DNA of 64,000 nt from Achatina immaculata (GCA_009760885.1 CM019713.1:82317131-82381130); one strand, 5' to 3'. Numbered from the stretch's first letter, positions 1-11,365 are shown. The notes: generated from the letters alone by a model not told the origin. Program-made: numbers and translations.

Positions 1-1114
1 TTCCAAACCTCTAACAGATGAAATACTTCTCCATTTCAGTCATCATCAGTTGTTTCCCTTATCCCCTTCTACAGAAACAAACAAAAAAAAACCCCTATGC
101 TATGATACCCGTCGACCCTCTCCACTGAAGATTCTACTCAATGTTTACACTCTAACGTGGCTCAGAATGTTTTCCTAGTTAAATGCCTGGCCCCAACCAT
201 CTGTTCCCAATCTCAAGAACCACCTGACCTAGTTAACTATGTCAGGTTTTTATTTAGCCAGCTGGGAAAATAACCAGCCACAACAATAAGCGCCAGAACT
301 AGGGAGCAGAGATTCTTGTGTGGGTCTCTCGGCGCCGATTTGCTATTTGATGTGAATGTGTCGGGGGCGGGCGAGCCAGGAGAGGAGAGGGTATAAAAAG
401 AACTTGACATCACTTGACTCTGCTCAGAAACAAGACTTTTGGTAGCCTGTGGCACATGAGAAGTGAAGGGCACGTAACAAGCCCCATGTGAGCGTAATCA
501 ACCGCTCCAGGCATGATCCAACCAACATAAAATCTAACTCTATCAAACTCACGTGCTATTGTGTACGTGCACGCGTGTGAGTATATTACGTGCTCACCCG
601 CGCAAAGAAGAAAATATTTAACAGGGTTTAACCCGTCTTGACTGATATTTAATTTATATAAAGCACTAACTCCCGAAATAACTGTACTTCTTCTTCTTTT
701 CTTCCCCCCTCCCCACCCTGAAAAGATCCAGGAGCGTGGCGAGGAGATTAGCAGGGCGAGGTATCAGAACCCACAGAGTGGGAGAAAAATCTTTTGGGGA
801 GGGGGTAGTAATATGGCGTGAGAAACTAGAGGCGGCAGCGGCAAAAGTTTGAGAACCTCTGATTTATATCCCTTAACGGCTCGTTACATGCACCAGAAAG
901 ATGGTTAATTAGCACAGAACAGGAATTACAGGTCACACTGAGATTCTGAAGAAAAGATTAGGGCACCTATGGATGTGTCCAGACTGCAAAGACAATGGTC
1001 CCTTTCTAACCTCCGAAGACAGACATATAAAAATACAGCTATGCAAACTCTTATTTGTTTCTTAAATCTGATCGGCAAAATGTTAACATATATTCATTCA
1101 CATATCAATCTTAC
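1..1114. other. Start of intron 4, nothing recognised
   Basis: This lies downstream of exon 4 on the minus strand. It was read for the next IMD exon and for elements; none was convincing. There is a TTTGAGAACCTCTGATT segment near 850 that resembles the end of hAT-like elements in opposite orientation, too short to call. Confidence 0.4.
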
Positions 1115-1199
1115 CTGGTAAGAGCCTTGAGATGTGACTCTATACTCCTGTGTCTCATGCACAACCTGGTCAGAGCGGACCCAATCTCGCGCGTGGCAC
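1115..1199 (-). CDS. MTSS1: MTSS1/MIM-like I-BAR protein, coding exon 4
   Basis: 85-nt exon, acceptor GATTTCAG|GT and donor AG|GTAAGA. Two bases complete Gly from exon 3; the exon then reads A-T followed by REIGSALTRLCMRHRSIE and SHLKALT, and leaves phase 2 (AG, probably Ser). Vertebrate MTSS1 has GGT followed by REIGSALTRMCMRHRSIE then AKLRQFSS. The near-identity, the phase match and the clean splice sites make the assignment firm even though exon 3 lies 45.8 kb away. The next IMD exon (vertebrate LIDCLINPLQEQ segment) was sought in 1-1114 and not found, so it should lie left of this window. Confidence 0.95.
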
Positions 1200-1401
1200 C
1201 TGAAATCAATCATTTGACAAAGATGAAGTTTCCGACAGGAAGTGGAAAATAACAGGGGAGATAATCCCAACAAGGAAAGACTAATCTGTTGTAGAGAACC
1301 ACATCGTATTACATATCTCTCAGGCGCGTTGTCACAGCTCAATACAAATCTCAGAGCCTTACTTTTAGGCTCCTGTACAAGAAAAATGAGAAACAGCAAG
1401 T

Positions 1402-1487
1402 GTACCATAGCCGTGATCCCTCTGTACCGTAGCCGCGACCCCTCTGTACCGTAGTCGTGATCTTGCGGTACCACAGCTGTGATCTGC
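1402..1487. repeat. 22-bp tandem repeat, about 4 units
   Basis: The unit starts GTACCATAGCCGTGAT and recurs at 22-bp spacing with substitutions, ending near GTACCACAGCTGTGATCT. It lies 200 bp upstream of the exon 4 acceptor in intron 3. Confidence 0.75.
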
Positions 1488-1489
1488 TT

Positions 1490-2734
1490 CGCTTAACAGC
1501 TACGTAAGCACTTTTGTTGGAATACTTAGTAGGCGCTTTTGCTCTTACATGCAAAGTTCTGTCTCCATGTAGTCCTTGCACAGAACTGCCCAACTTGGTT
1601 CTCTTGTGTTTTTCACTGTGCTGACATACTGTCCACCTGTTTCCTGGTTTGCGCAAGTTTTCGTGTATGTAATTAGGTACAAATCTGGCAAACTGGAAAC
1701 ATTCAAGCCAGAGTATACATAATAAACTGACAGAACAAATGTAGTTATGATTAATTTCGAAAAAAAAAGGTAAACAAAGCAGGTTGATCGATCACCAGAG
1801 TCAGCTATTCCCTCCTGCTACTCTTTCTCTCACGTCTTCCAAGTGGCCTTTCTACTTTCCCGCGGCTAACCATACAACACTGTGTCCTGTCGCACGTAAG
1901 CACACAATGGACAAGCTGGCATCACACAATAAACAGGCCTGACCACAGTTTTGACCTGCTTAAAGTTAAGAAGAAAAAAAAAGCCACAGAATGACAGGCT
2001 GTTTCCCCACCACAAAATGCTGCGGGATGTATTTACTTAAACGGTTTCCAGAACTGACGCATTTTCCTTTTTAGTTCGACGCTGGGGGTTTCCTTGGTAA
2101 CGCCCAGTGCCGTCTTAACGTATGCACTGCCCAGTGGGCCCAACCAGCTCATGGAATGTATATGTAGGGTGTGCTGTGCGTGCGTGAACACAGGGGGCTT
2201 ATTTTATTATTACTTGGCCCAGGCCCCTCCGATGCTGTTAAGACCTCATCAAGACTGACGGACATAACTGACCTCTGTGTCACATTCTTCAATCTTCCCC
2301 GGTGTTCAATAAAATTAGTTCTGTCTGGCTTGGCCACCAGATCTTTTTTTTCTATCTGACCTTCCATGCTGCTGTTAGGGTTTCTTGGTATGTTTACAGA
2401 AGTTAGTTTACCATTGCTTTCCTTCTGGGCAGTGACTGTACTAGTCAGTGATCGTAGCCATTGTCACTACATTGAGATCATCTGCCTGCCATCATAGAAT
2501 GGTGACCATAACCAACATTATCTGTCGGCTGCTCTCCTATTCCATCCACCACCTGCTCCCATGGCTTCACGTCACCCTGATCGGGGGGGGGGGGCTATAC
2601 GGGTACTCCACCTTGGCCAATGGTGTCCCGTAGACTGACGGAGGTAAGGAGGCGTCTTACTTCTCCTTTGGTAGGGGACACACCTATCCCGCTAACCAGG
2701 AACTACTACATACACTGCAAAAAAAAATGTGCAT
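1490..2734. other. Intronic stretch, nothing recognised
   Basis: AT/GC-balanced sequence with short homopolymers (a G run at 2583-2592). Open frames on both strands are short and match nothing recognised. Confidence 0.3.
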
Positions 2735-2736
2735 GA

Positions 2737-2945
2737 AAATGGTGTAGTGGTTAGTGCACCCACCTGCCCCCTCAGAAGGTCGTTGGTTCGATGGACCGAC
2801 CAGCACCAGGGTCAACCCAGCCTTTCTGATAAAAAAAAAACCGATATGTACCTGGGGCTTCCTTAGGAAAACCAAGTCAGCGGTGACAGGTGCGGGTATC
2901 CCTACCTCTAGTGGTCTTGAAATGTGAAGGCAACACTTCACGCCC
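2737..2945 (+). mobile_element. tRNA-derived SINE, diverged
   Basis: The head GTGTAGTGGTTAGTGCACCC followed by AAGGTCGTTGGTTCGATGG resembles a tRNA A-box/B-box promoter. The body (CAGGGTCAACCCAGCC, then a GGTACCTGG-like block) is shared with the copy at 53215. The 3' half is diverged. Non-autonomous; it would have depended on LINE machinery. Confidence 0.65.
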
Positions 2946-3118
2946 TAGACAGAATGCAAATATCACGGAATATATACATTTTTTTTTTCTTTTTTTCTGA
3001 GTTCAATCTTCAATCGTCCGTGACAAACCTGACCCCTTTCTTTTTCTCTGAATGACGGTCGAGAGCTTCCAGTTGCAATGCTGCGATATTAACAACAAAT
3101 ACGCCCGCCAAACAGTTC

Positions 3119-3169
3119 AAGAAGAAGAAGAAGAAGGAGAAGAAGAAGAAGAAGAAGAAGAAGAAGGAG
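3119..3169. repeat. (GAA)n microsatellite
   Basis: Interrupted run of GAA/GAAGGA. It produces a Glu-rich open frame with no other sign of coding. Confidence 0.9.
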
Positions 3170-3490
3170 ACATCTTCAGCATCTCATGCACTACAGCAGC
3201 TTGCAAGCATTACCTGTCGGACACCTCCAAAGGTGAGCGCATGAGCACACCTGTACACACGTGGCACTGACAACACCACGACAGACAGCCCCGACACCTG
3301 CCGTGAAAGTGTCAAAACACGGACCCTACTAAGATCACAGCTGACATATCTACGGCCACAGCTTATGACAGAACTGGTGACGCTGCCTGCATATATTGTG
3401 GCTAGGGGAACACAACATCTGCAAGATTCCATCTTTTCTCACGAATAAAGTGCACTGATTCCGACCATCTATCTGTCTATAAAGGAAGAT

Positions 3491-3494
<4 letters not shown>

Positions 3495-3537
<43 letters not shown>
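3495..3537. repeat. (CT)n microsatellite
   Basis: About 21 uninterrupted CT dinucleotides. Confidence 0.95.
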
Positions 3538-3540
<3 letters not shown>

Positions 3541-3799
3541 AACTGCTGGCTCTGTTATTTAATTTTTTTAAACTTTATAATCTGTAAGGAATCCTAGAGG
3601 TGGTTGTTTTGTTGTTGTTACTCTTGTTGTTTTAAATATATTCACATTTAATTTTTTTTAATACGTTCACATGTTATTTATGCAAGACCGTTTTAGACTG
3701 TATTATATTGACGGCATATCTTTATATTAGACCTCTTTTATACTGTATTACATTTACGTATATTTATATCATTTTTTTAATATTTACGGTATACATATC

Positions 3800-3900
3800 A
3801 GACTTTCATGTACCGAATGTCTTGGAAACACAGGCCTAACACCGTATCTCATGATATGCCTTAATGGCATGGAAATGGGGATCTTACCTTTTACCTTAAC
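3800..3900 (+). mobile_element. SINE 3'-end fragment
   Basis: TTTCATGTACCGAATGTCTTGG, GGCCTAACACCGTATCTC and the pyrimidine-rich TTACCTTTTACCTT end match the tails of the SINEs at 39475, 53215 and 55977. The head is missing. Confidence 0.6.
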
Positions 3901-4078
3901 TCTATATTTACGGCATACTTATATCATTCTTATATTTATAGCCCATTTATATTATACCATTTTTATATTTACAGCATATTTCATCAACCACGACTTTTGC
4001 TGTTGTGACCGGTATTTCACTCCATTAACTGAGCTTTATCATTATTCTTTCATTGCTGGCACTTTTCCTGTCTTCTTT

Positions 4079-4288
4079 CTCTCCCTCCTAGTTTCAATCA
4101 TTTCTCTCTTTCTCTCCCTTCTATTTTCAATCATTTCTTTCTCTCTCTCCCAGTTTCAATCGTTTCTTTCTCTCACTCCCAGTTTCAGTCATTTCTTTCT
4201 CTCCCTCCCAGTTTCAATCATTTCTTTCTCTAGCGCCTAGTTTCAATCATTTCTTTCTCTCCCTCCTAGTTTCAATCATTTCTTCCGC
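4079..4288. repeat. About 30-bp pyrimidine-rich tandem repeat
   Basis: About seven units built on AGTTTCAATCATTTCTTTCT with CTCCCTCC spacers, ending just before a GCCGAAATGTT motif at 4300. On the plus strand it gives a spurious hydrophobic Phe/Ser/Leu frame. Confidence 0.8.
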
Positions 4289-4400
4289 CGGTGTCTGATG
4301 GACGCATAAGCCGAAATGTTACACTGGTGCTACGGTATAATGTCCGCTACAACTAAAAATACTTCATAGCTTTTTATGTCCTAGATATGTGACCGGGCTG

Positions 4401-4435
4401 TGATATATATATATATATATTAATGTGTGTGTGTG
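4401..4435. repeat. (TA)n and (GT)n microsatellites
   Basis: A TA run is followed directly by a GT run. GATGTATGTAATATACGTCC nearby flanks a second copy of ATATGTGACCGGGCTGTGAT (4385 and 4467), a short direct duplication. Confidence 0.7.
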
Positions 4436-4718
4436 ACTGGGATGTATGTAATATACGTCCTTGAAATATGTGACCGGGCTGTGATATGTCATCAGGAATG
4501 GAGACGAAAGTCCCGACTGAGAAAACAGCAACATAACGCGTCAAGTGATGAGGTAAATTACTGGAAGACGCTGGAGACGATAGGTCCATTTATCGCAATA
4601 AATCCAGCGTAGAACGAGTGGCCATCGATCGTTCCTCGTTTGGTTCGTTTGTTGGCCAAACACAGGTCTAAAACTTCCAGCCAACAAGATTCGTGCAAAT
4701 TGTCGGCTCGAACCATGA

Positions 4719-4773
4719 CAGTCTCTCTCTCTCTCTCCTCTCTCTTTCTCTCTCTCTCTCACACACACACATA
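4719..4773. repeat. (CT)n(CA)n compound microsatellite
   Basis: CT repeats with short interruptions run into a CA tract. Confidence 0.85.
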
Positions 4774-5124
4774 TTGGAAGCTATTCTTGTCTAGATGTCG
4801 GCAAATCGGAGCCCACGAGTCAGACACGGCACTCAGTCTCTATCTATCCGGCCCACCGAAGTTTTTCGAACATTTAAAATCAATAAACCATTTCTTATAA
4901 CGCCTCAGCGAACTGCGCACAAAAAAAGGTTAATCTACATTCTTTTTTTTAAAATAAGATTGGAAAAAAAACGCATAAAATATCGTTATAGTTTAGTGAG
5001 CATATGTAATATATGCAATGATTCTGTGCATATCTGCTTTTACTATGTCCTATTGACACCCCCTCCCCAATCTAAAATATTTAAAATAACACTTTCTGGC
5101 CCTGCACATACAACGACGCAATCT

Positions 5125-5655
5125 CCCTTACCTACGCCAAGTCTACTCCCCACCTTACCCTACACCAAGTCTGCTTCACAGCTTACAAACGCCAAGTCTA
5201 CTCCCCAGCTTAGCTACACCAAGTCTGCTTCACAGCTTACATACGCCAAGTCTACTCCCCAGCTTAGCTACACCAAGTCTGCTTCCTAGGTTACCTACGC
5301 CAAATCTACTCCCCAGCTCCCTACACCAAGTCTGCTTCACAGCTTACATACACCAAGTCTACTCCCCAGCTTAGCTACACCAAGTCTGCTTCACAGCTTA
5401 CATACGCCGAGTCTACTCCCCAGCTCCCTACACCAAGTCTGCTTCCTAGGTTATCTACGCCAAGTCTACTCCCCAGCTCCCTACACCAAGTCTGCTTCAC
5501 AGCTTACATACACCAAGTCTACTCCCCAGCTTAGCTACACCAAGTCTGCTCCCCAGCTTAGCTACACCAAGTCTGCTTCACAGCTTAGCTACGCCAAGTC
5601 TACTCCCCAGCTTAGCTACACCAAGTCTGCTTCCTAGGTTACCTACACCAAGCTA
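5125..5655. repeat. 27-bp minisatellite with 54-bp higher-order unit
   Basis: Two alternating 27-bp variants, one carrying CTACACCAAGTCTGCTTC and the other TACGCCAAGTCTACTCCC, separated by CAGCTTA. Some units are shortened to CAGCTCC. The period is divisible by three, so an open Ser/Thr/Gln-rich frame runs through part of it without being a gene. Confidence 0.9.
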
Positions 5656-5977
5656 AACGCCAACTTATCGGCTACTGTCAAGTGCACTCCGCCGTCTTCT
5701 GACAAATTATGGCAGGGCGGAGCAGTGGGCGTGTCGCTTCTCCAAACCTAAAAGCGGGCATGACAAAAGCAACAATAACGACGCCATGTAAGTGCCTTTT
5801 CCGGCTGAGCTTCGTCATAAAATCAGTCACTTACACGCACTCAACTCTTCTTACCATTCTCTCCCCAGCTTTCTACCGCGCAGCGGGCCATTACAACCAA
5901 CAATTACATGACAACCAGGAGACAGGCACGCTGCTTCAAATGGCGTTTTAGCAACGCGGGCACGAAACCCGTTTATG

Positions 5978-6095
5978 AGAGGATGTATGACAACCTGGTG
6001 GGCTGGTTGTGTATGGGGGGGGGGTGGGATTGGGTGTGGGGTGTATGACAACCTGGTGGACTGGTCGTGTATAAGGTGATGCATGACAACCTAAT
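5978..6095. repeat. Degenerate direct repeats, G-rich
   Basis: TGTATGACAACCTGGTGG occurs twice, with a third diverged copy (GCATGACAACCTAATG), separated by a G-rich spacer holding a G9 run. Confidence 0.6.
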
Positions 6096-6179
6096 GATTT
6101 TCTGATGATAAGGCTGCAGTAACACCAACAATAATAACATATCAAAAATATCCATAATTAATTTCGATTATAATATGTG

Positions 6180-6690
6180 GTTTGTAAACATAAGCACAAA
6201 AACCAAGTTAAGACTATTCAATTCAAATGTAATATCCACCCTCATTTATGCATGTGAAAGGTGGAAAACAACTAAAGAAATAGACAAGAAATTAGACTCT
6301 TTTGAAAACAAATGCATAAGGAAAATACTCGGCATCAAGTGGAATGAATTCAAGAACAATGCAGAGATAAGACAGATGACTGAACAACAACCAGTCTCAT
6401 GTGTGATCAGGAAAAGAAGATGGACATATGTTGGTCACTTGATGAGAAGAAATGATCAGAGAATCCCAAAACAAGCTATCAAGTGGAACACAACAGGCCG
6501 AAGAAAAAGAGGCAGACAGCGTGAAACTCTGAAGATGACATTGTTAAGAGAGGCCAAATTAACAGGCATAAAATCCTTTGATGAGGTTGAAAGACTCGCT
6601 GAAGACAGGAAAAATTGGCGAACTACTTTGCGAGCCCTATGTGACGTTTAACAGCACGGGAAGGATATAAGATATATTATATATATAATA
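6180..6690 (+). mobile_element. LINE-C 3' end (RT C-terminal region), 5'-truncated
   Basis: An uninterrupted frame to a stop at 6651 encodes the post-RT region of a non-LTR retrotransposon: FNSNVISTLIYACERW, KLDSFENKCIRKILGIKW, then WTYVGHLMRRNDQRIP and the basic KRGRQRETLK block. It ends AALCDV-like (RALCDV) and runs into a TATA-rich tail (GGATATAAGATATATT). Other copies lie at 48957, 51142 and 63370. The reverse-transcriptase core is absent, so the copy is dead. Confidence 0.85.
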
Positions 6691-7835
6691 TGTGGTTGGT
6701 AAGCTTCAAAACCATGCGATAAAAGTCCTCACCAACCATGGACATTACAGAAATGGGTCTTATCAAGAAAACAATCTGTCTTGGGGAAAAAAAAGACAGA
6801 CAGTAGTCAATACACATCTTGTATGATTCTACGGATCAAAGGACAATTCAAGAATCGCCGATATGTCAAAAACAATGTGTTAATTTCACAGTTTTGTGTC
6901 AACATGTCAAAAACATTAAAGTGTTAATTTCAGTTTTTTTGTTGTTTTGTGGAAGGAAAATGTGGAAATATAAACCGTGGGCACTGCAAAGTGAGGAACT
7001 CAAATCTAGCAGACGAAGGGAAACAAAGTATAAAGAACAGGCGCAGTGGCACACCGGACTAGCAACGTTAAGAATGATAGGGATTTTTTTATGACAGTAA
7101 TAAGTAGAAATGGGTGACGAAAGTATCAAATGCGGACAGTTGTGGATCAACATACAGATTAAAATAAACACCACGCGCGCGCGCGTACACACACACACAG
7201 AGGCAAGGACGTCCTCGCCATTGTCTCGGCCTGGCCTGGATCAAGAACTCCATGTCCTGTGAGCAGACGTTGTGCAATGTACGACCAGACATGCGTCACA
7301 ACGAACTTACTATCGTGACTATCTCCACACTTTAGTACCACTCGTGATGCATGCCGCCGTCAGTCTGGAGACTAGCACTTCCGCTACACAGCTCTATGTG
7401 TGCTATCCAGACCTCGTGGGAGCTAATGTAACGGCACTGCCGCATACGTATGTCTTATGTGCCTTCTACTGCACCACTGATACAATATTGTATTTGTAAC
7501 TTCTAACTGAATAGTTACTAGAAAACAGTGGAGTCTGTTCTATATGAATTGTGTATTATCTTAGAAGAGTTCTGAATACTGAGTAGTTCCGACGTAGTTA
7601 CACACATCTTCAGCCTCAGCTTCTCTCCAAGATTCTCTCTAACCTTGTAGTGACACAGATACAGAAGAGCAAGCCACTTCAGCATGGCAAGCTGATATGA
7701 GTTTTTTTTTTTTTTTCGCTGGACTTAATGGTAATGGACAATGGTGACGAAATGTCGACTGCTGGTAGGTTTCCCTGCCACATGGCGAGTCCATTCATAC
7801 TTGGCAATTGCCAGACGTCAGATCTTCTCAACAGT
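6691..7835. other. Intronic stretch with a short (CG)n(CA)n run
   Basis: The only feature seen is the alternating CG run at 7169-7179 with a CA tract to 7199. No element was recognised otherwise. Confidence 0.3.
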
Positions 7836-8665
7836 ATCAGTCAGTCATTTGCACGTCCCTTGTGGAACTTTGCCTCCCTAACAGCTCTCCGAAAGGCCTC
7901 TCAGTTGTAAGCAAGATGGCCTGCTGCTGATGCGTCCATTCGCAGACCATCAACGATGTCTTGTGGCCATCTTCGCCTCAGTCTTCCTCTCTTTCTTTTT
8001 CCTATTATGTATCCTTGCATGACGATCTTCTCTAAATGATCATGACGTTTTATGTGTTCAAAATATTTTCTCTCTTTAATCTTCTTTACTAGCCAGCCTT
8101 CTTCAATATAAGTTCTTGTAGTATGGATATATCTGTTCTTTTGTGTGTGTGTGTCCATGATATTTGAGGAACTCTTCTGTAGTATTTACATTCAAAGGCA
8201 TTTATGTGTTTCTCAGCTGTTTTGTTAAGTGTCCAGGTCTCATAGGCATATTTTGCGATAGGACAGATGCATGCTCTTAAAAATCTTATTTTTGTAGTTC
8301 TGTCTATTCTTCTCCACAGATTCTTTAGTTGTTTTTACTTTCTTAAGAACGATGTCCTCCTTTTCATTTCTCTCATTGTATCTCCATTATTAGTTAGCAG
8401 TGATCCAAGATATTCAAAACTCTCCACTTCTTCCAATTTTTCCTCACTGATACATATTTCAGCTGCCTTATTTGTTTTGTCAGTTGTCATCAGTTTAGTT
8501 TTCGTCGCATTAAGATAAAGGTTTTGCACTTCACTATTCTTACGGACTGACATAATTAGTTTTTCCATTCCTTTTTGTGCTGTGGACAGTAATACTGTGC
8601 CATCAGCATATCTAATCTCTGGTATTTCATAACCTCCAACTGTTATGGCATCGTAATATTTTGCA
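7836..8665 (-). mobile_element. LINE-A 3' portion, 5'-truncated and frameshifted
   Basis: On the minus strand: RYADGTVLLSTAQKG, where the RT active-site box YADD has become YADG, then SFEYLGSLLTNNGDTM, a frameshift, TWTLNKTAEKHINAFECK and KRKRGRLRRRWPQD. The 3' end carries a short (CTGA)n-type tail at about 7836-7848. It is the same family as 13110, 29405, 30725 and 44597. The start near YADD is shared with the copy at 13110, consistent with truncated insertion. Confidence 0.85.
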
Positions 8666-8669
8666 TCTT

Positions 8670-9155
8670 CTCGACAGTAACATGATCCTAGCTGCGTCAC
8701 ACTCGGACATAAACTGACTGCCGTTCACCCGTCTTTCCCACAAAACTTCAACTTTCACGAGAATCCTACCTCACGTGATGGTCTAGAAAAATCTCGAACG
8801 ACGCATACCCGGGAAGTTACATCCCACAAGAGCGACAACTGCCCTCGTCAATATATAAATACGATTACCTCTCTTATTCTGGAACACTAAACGCTGGAGA
8901 GCAAGCTAAAATTAAGTATTTCACACAGGTAGTCTCAGGAAGATCTGGAATACTGTATTTGTTGGCTGCACAGACGATAAATAACAGAGACCCACTTGTT
9001 CCATGTCAGCACCAAAGAGACCTTAATTATAGTTTTTAGAATGTTGGAAACGGGTTGGTCGCGTGCTTCGAAGGTGTCACAACACCACCATTAGAGCGAC
9101 CATGCGATGAAGACCTGGAGGAAAAAGAGAATGACGGCCAGGCCGAATATAACAC
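8670..9155. other. Intronic stretch, nothing recognised
   Basis: A TATATAAATA sequence at about 8851 looks TATA-like, but no gene or LTR could be tied to it. Confidence 0.3.
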
Positions 9156-9164
9156 AACAAGAAC

Positions 9165-9268
9165 TTTCCAGGTACAAGAACCCTCCAAGTATAGGAACAA
9201 TTCTCCAAGTACAGGAACTATCCAAGTACAGGAACTATCCAGATACAGGAACTCTCCAAGTACATGAA
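9165..9268. repeat. 17-bp tandem repeat, about 6 units
   Basis: The unit is CCAAGTACAGGAACTAT with variants; spacing of 17 bp is clear between 9205 and 9239 and is less regular at the edges. Confidence 0.75.
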
Positions 9269-9289
9269 CTTTCCATGCGCAGATGAATA

Positions 9290-9440
9290 GTGCGCAATAT
9301 GGTTGGGGTACTGCACACAAGCAGGCTGCAGACCGTGAGAAGTGGAAAGAAATGGCTGCTGCCCTGCAAGACACCACAAGGCGCGCTGGGAAGCAACTGC
9401 TCGGTCGATCGCCAGCCGCTGGCATGGCTGAATGCAGTCT
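9290..9440 (+). mobile_element. LINE 3'-end ORF fragment
   Basis: The frame reads ADREKWKEMAAALQDTTRR, the typical C-terminus of LINE ORF2-like proteins (…R..W..…AL). A related fragment is at 16230 (REKWRKSAAALQNATRR after frame choice). Short and isolated. Confidence 0.5.
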
Positions 9441-9840
9441 GAACACCAGCACGGTCGACTAAAGCCATCCATGTTTCACATTTTCCACGTATCACCTGCC
9501 TGTACTTTATTACTACACCACGAGCTGGTGACACATTCACTGTCTGTTTACTTAGTCATCAAATATACGACAGGAGGTTCTCGTGATGTATTTAAATGAC
9601 AGTAGTCCTTATGTATCCGCGACCATTTGCTGCAAAGCCTTAACGCGGAAGATAGAAACAGCGGATAATATGGAACCCGCGGATAATAAATGTTTTTTTT
9701 AAACATCTATGCTTATCTAGGATAAAGTTTAATTTAAAAATGATACATTACAGCTTTTATTTTGCTTGGCAGAATTACCGGCATCACTACTTGTACGCTT
9801 TTGGGACATATTGAGCCAGATAAATGCCACAGAACACCAT

Positions 9841-10275
9841 ACACAAAACTTACAACACAAGCCTGGTTACTGTTACACAAAACTTACAACACAAGCCTGG
9901 TTACTGTTACACAAAACTTACAACACAAGCCTAGCTACTGTTACACAAAACTTACAACACAAGCCTGGCTACTGTTACACAAAACTTACAACACAAGCCT
10001 GGCTACTGTTACACAAAACTTACAACACAAGCCTGGCTACTGTTACACAAAACTTACAACACAAGCCTAGCTACTGTTACACAAAACTTACAACACAAGC
10101 CTGGCTACTGTTACACAAAACTTACAACACAAGCCTGGCTACTGTTACACAAAACTTACAACACAAGCCTGGCTACTGTTACACAAAACTTACAACACAA
10201 GCCTGGCTACTGTTACACAAAACTTACAACACAAGCCTGGCTACTGTTACACAAAACTTACAACACAAGCATGAT
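9841..10275. repeat. 34-bp minisatellite, about 13 units
   Basis: Units contain ACACAAAACTTACAACAC followed by AAGCCTGGCTACTGTT. Copies are nearly identical (GGCT/GGTT/AGCT variants), so the array is young or homogenised. The period is not divisible by three, yet three frames happen to stay open, giving spurious Gln/Thr/Tyr-rich ORFs. Confidence 0.95.
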
Positions 10276-10439
10276 CACTTTCTACACCGTAAACGTAGCG
10301 TGCCTGCATGAGCGAGAGAACGGAGAAAAGCCGGAAGACGGGAGCCTGAGAATTTTATGAAATCAAAACTTGATGAATTTGTAATTTAATTTTCTTTTTA
10401 TTTAATATTTCAAACCGCGGGTAACTGAAAACCGTGCCG

Positions 10440-10456
10440 GGGGGGGGGGGGGGGGA
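10440..10456. repeat. Poly-G run
   Basis: 17 consecutive G; a second, 12-G run is at 10542-10553. Long G/C homopolymers recur through the window (for example 21810, 22002, 32820, 32867, 34659). Confidence 0.9.
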
Positions 10457-10697
10457 ATATCTGTCTGTTAGAGAAGACGACGATCACACAGATCTATACG
10501 ACAAGTAAACGTATGAAGGTTTTCATTTAACATCACGTGCTTTGGGGGGGGGGGGTACAAGTATGAAATTATCCCAGATCCCAGGGGGTCGGCGCGCGTA
10601 CACAGACACACGATCAATAAACTATTATTTCCAAACATCAACCACCCCCCCCTCCCCACCCTCACGAGTATTTACCCGGGGACGAAGCAGCCGTCAC

Positions 10698-11105
10698 TGG
10701 TCCACAGCTGATAGCTGGGGTCAAGGCTGTCCAACCACAGCTGATAGCTGGGGTCAAGACTGTCCAACCACAGCTGATAGCTGGGGTCAAGACTGTCCAA
10801 CCACAGCTGATAGCTGGGGTCAAGACTGTCCAACCACAGCTGATAGCTGGGGTCAAGACTGTCCAACCACAGCTGATAGCTGGGGTCAAGGCTGTCCAAC
10901 CACAGCTGATAGCTGGGGTCAAGACTGTCCAACCACAGCTGATAGCTGGGGTCAAGGCTGTCCAACCACAGCTGATAGCTGGGGTCAAGACTGTCCAACC
11001 ACAGCTGATAGCTGGGGTCAAGGCTGTCCAACCACAGCTGATAGCTGGGGTCAAGACTGTCCAACCACAGCTGATAGCCGGGGTCAAGACTGTCCAACCA
11101 CAGCC
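10698..11105. repeat. 33-bp minisatellite derived from repeat X
   Basis: Twelve or so units reading CCACAGCTGATAGCTGGGGT then CAAGACTGTCCAA. The unit is a mutated version of the repeat X core (ACCACAGCTGATCAAGACCCTGTC in two parts at 12433-12456), and the array ends by running into the rest of a repeat X copy at 11106. The period is divisible by three, so long open frames appear on both strands; they are not genes. Confidence 0.93.
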
Positions 11106-11365
11106 GACCAAGACTGTCCCACCCCCACCAACCACCCCAAAGTAGCAGGTTCAGCATGGCTAACAGGGCGGGGTTTGTTAAAGTCCTCGTGGTGGTGGAG
11201 CCTACTTTAAGGAGTGGGGGAAAAAAAGTACTGCATGTTTTCCCCCAGTTTTTCCCCTCCGGGTCTGCAAAAAATACCCGTGGTAAGCGACTCGCCGTCT
11301 CGTACCACGCTTCAGCTTCAAGTCTTCACCGCATCAGCTGCAAAAAAAAAAAACAACAACAATAA
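11085..11365 (+). repeat. Repeat X, right-half copy
   Basis: After the 33-bp array the sequence continues ACCACAGCCGACCAAGACTG, GGCTAACAGGGCGGGGTTTG, GGTGGTGGAGCCTACTTTAA and CACCGCATCAGCTGCAAA, in the same order as in the copies at 12420 and 58255. Confidence 0.7.

Noticed and set aside
1..1114. MTSS1 exon 5 (LIDCLINPLQEQ-like)
   Set aside because: No minus-strand frame with flanking splice sites resembles this segment; it is assumed to lie outside the window.
4292..4330. Active hammerhead ribozyme
   Set aside because: The last core A is G and no proper helix III with a UH cleavage site can be formed; kept only as a dispersed-motif observation.
5125..5655. CRISPR-like array
   Set aside because: Units are contiguous 27-bp tandem copies without unique spacers, in a eukaryotic intron.
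8845..8862. TATA box of a gene at 8.85 kb
   Set aside because: No transcript unit or coding exon follows; TATA-like strings are common in AT-rich introns.
9766..10311. Long open frames of about 100-180 codons across the 34-bp array
   Set aside because: They are low-complexity translations of a tandem repeat, open in more than one frame at once, with no start context, splice or domain evidence.
10542..11210. 222-codon plus-strand and about 160-codon minus-strand frames
   Set aside because: The period of 33 bp keeps any frame without a stop open on both strands; the unit derives from non-coding repeat X.
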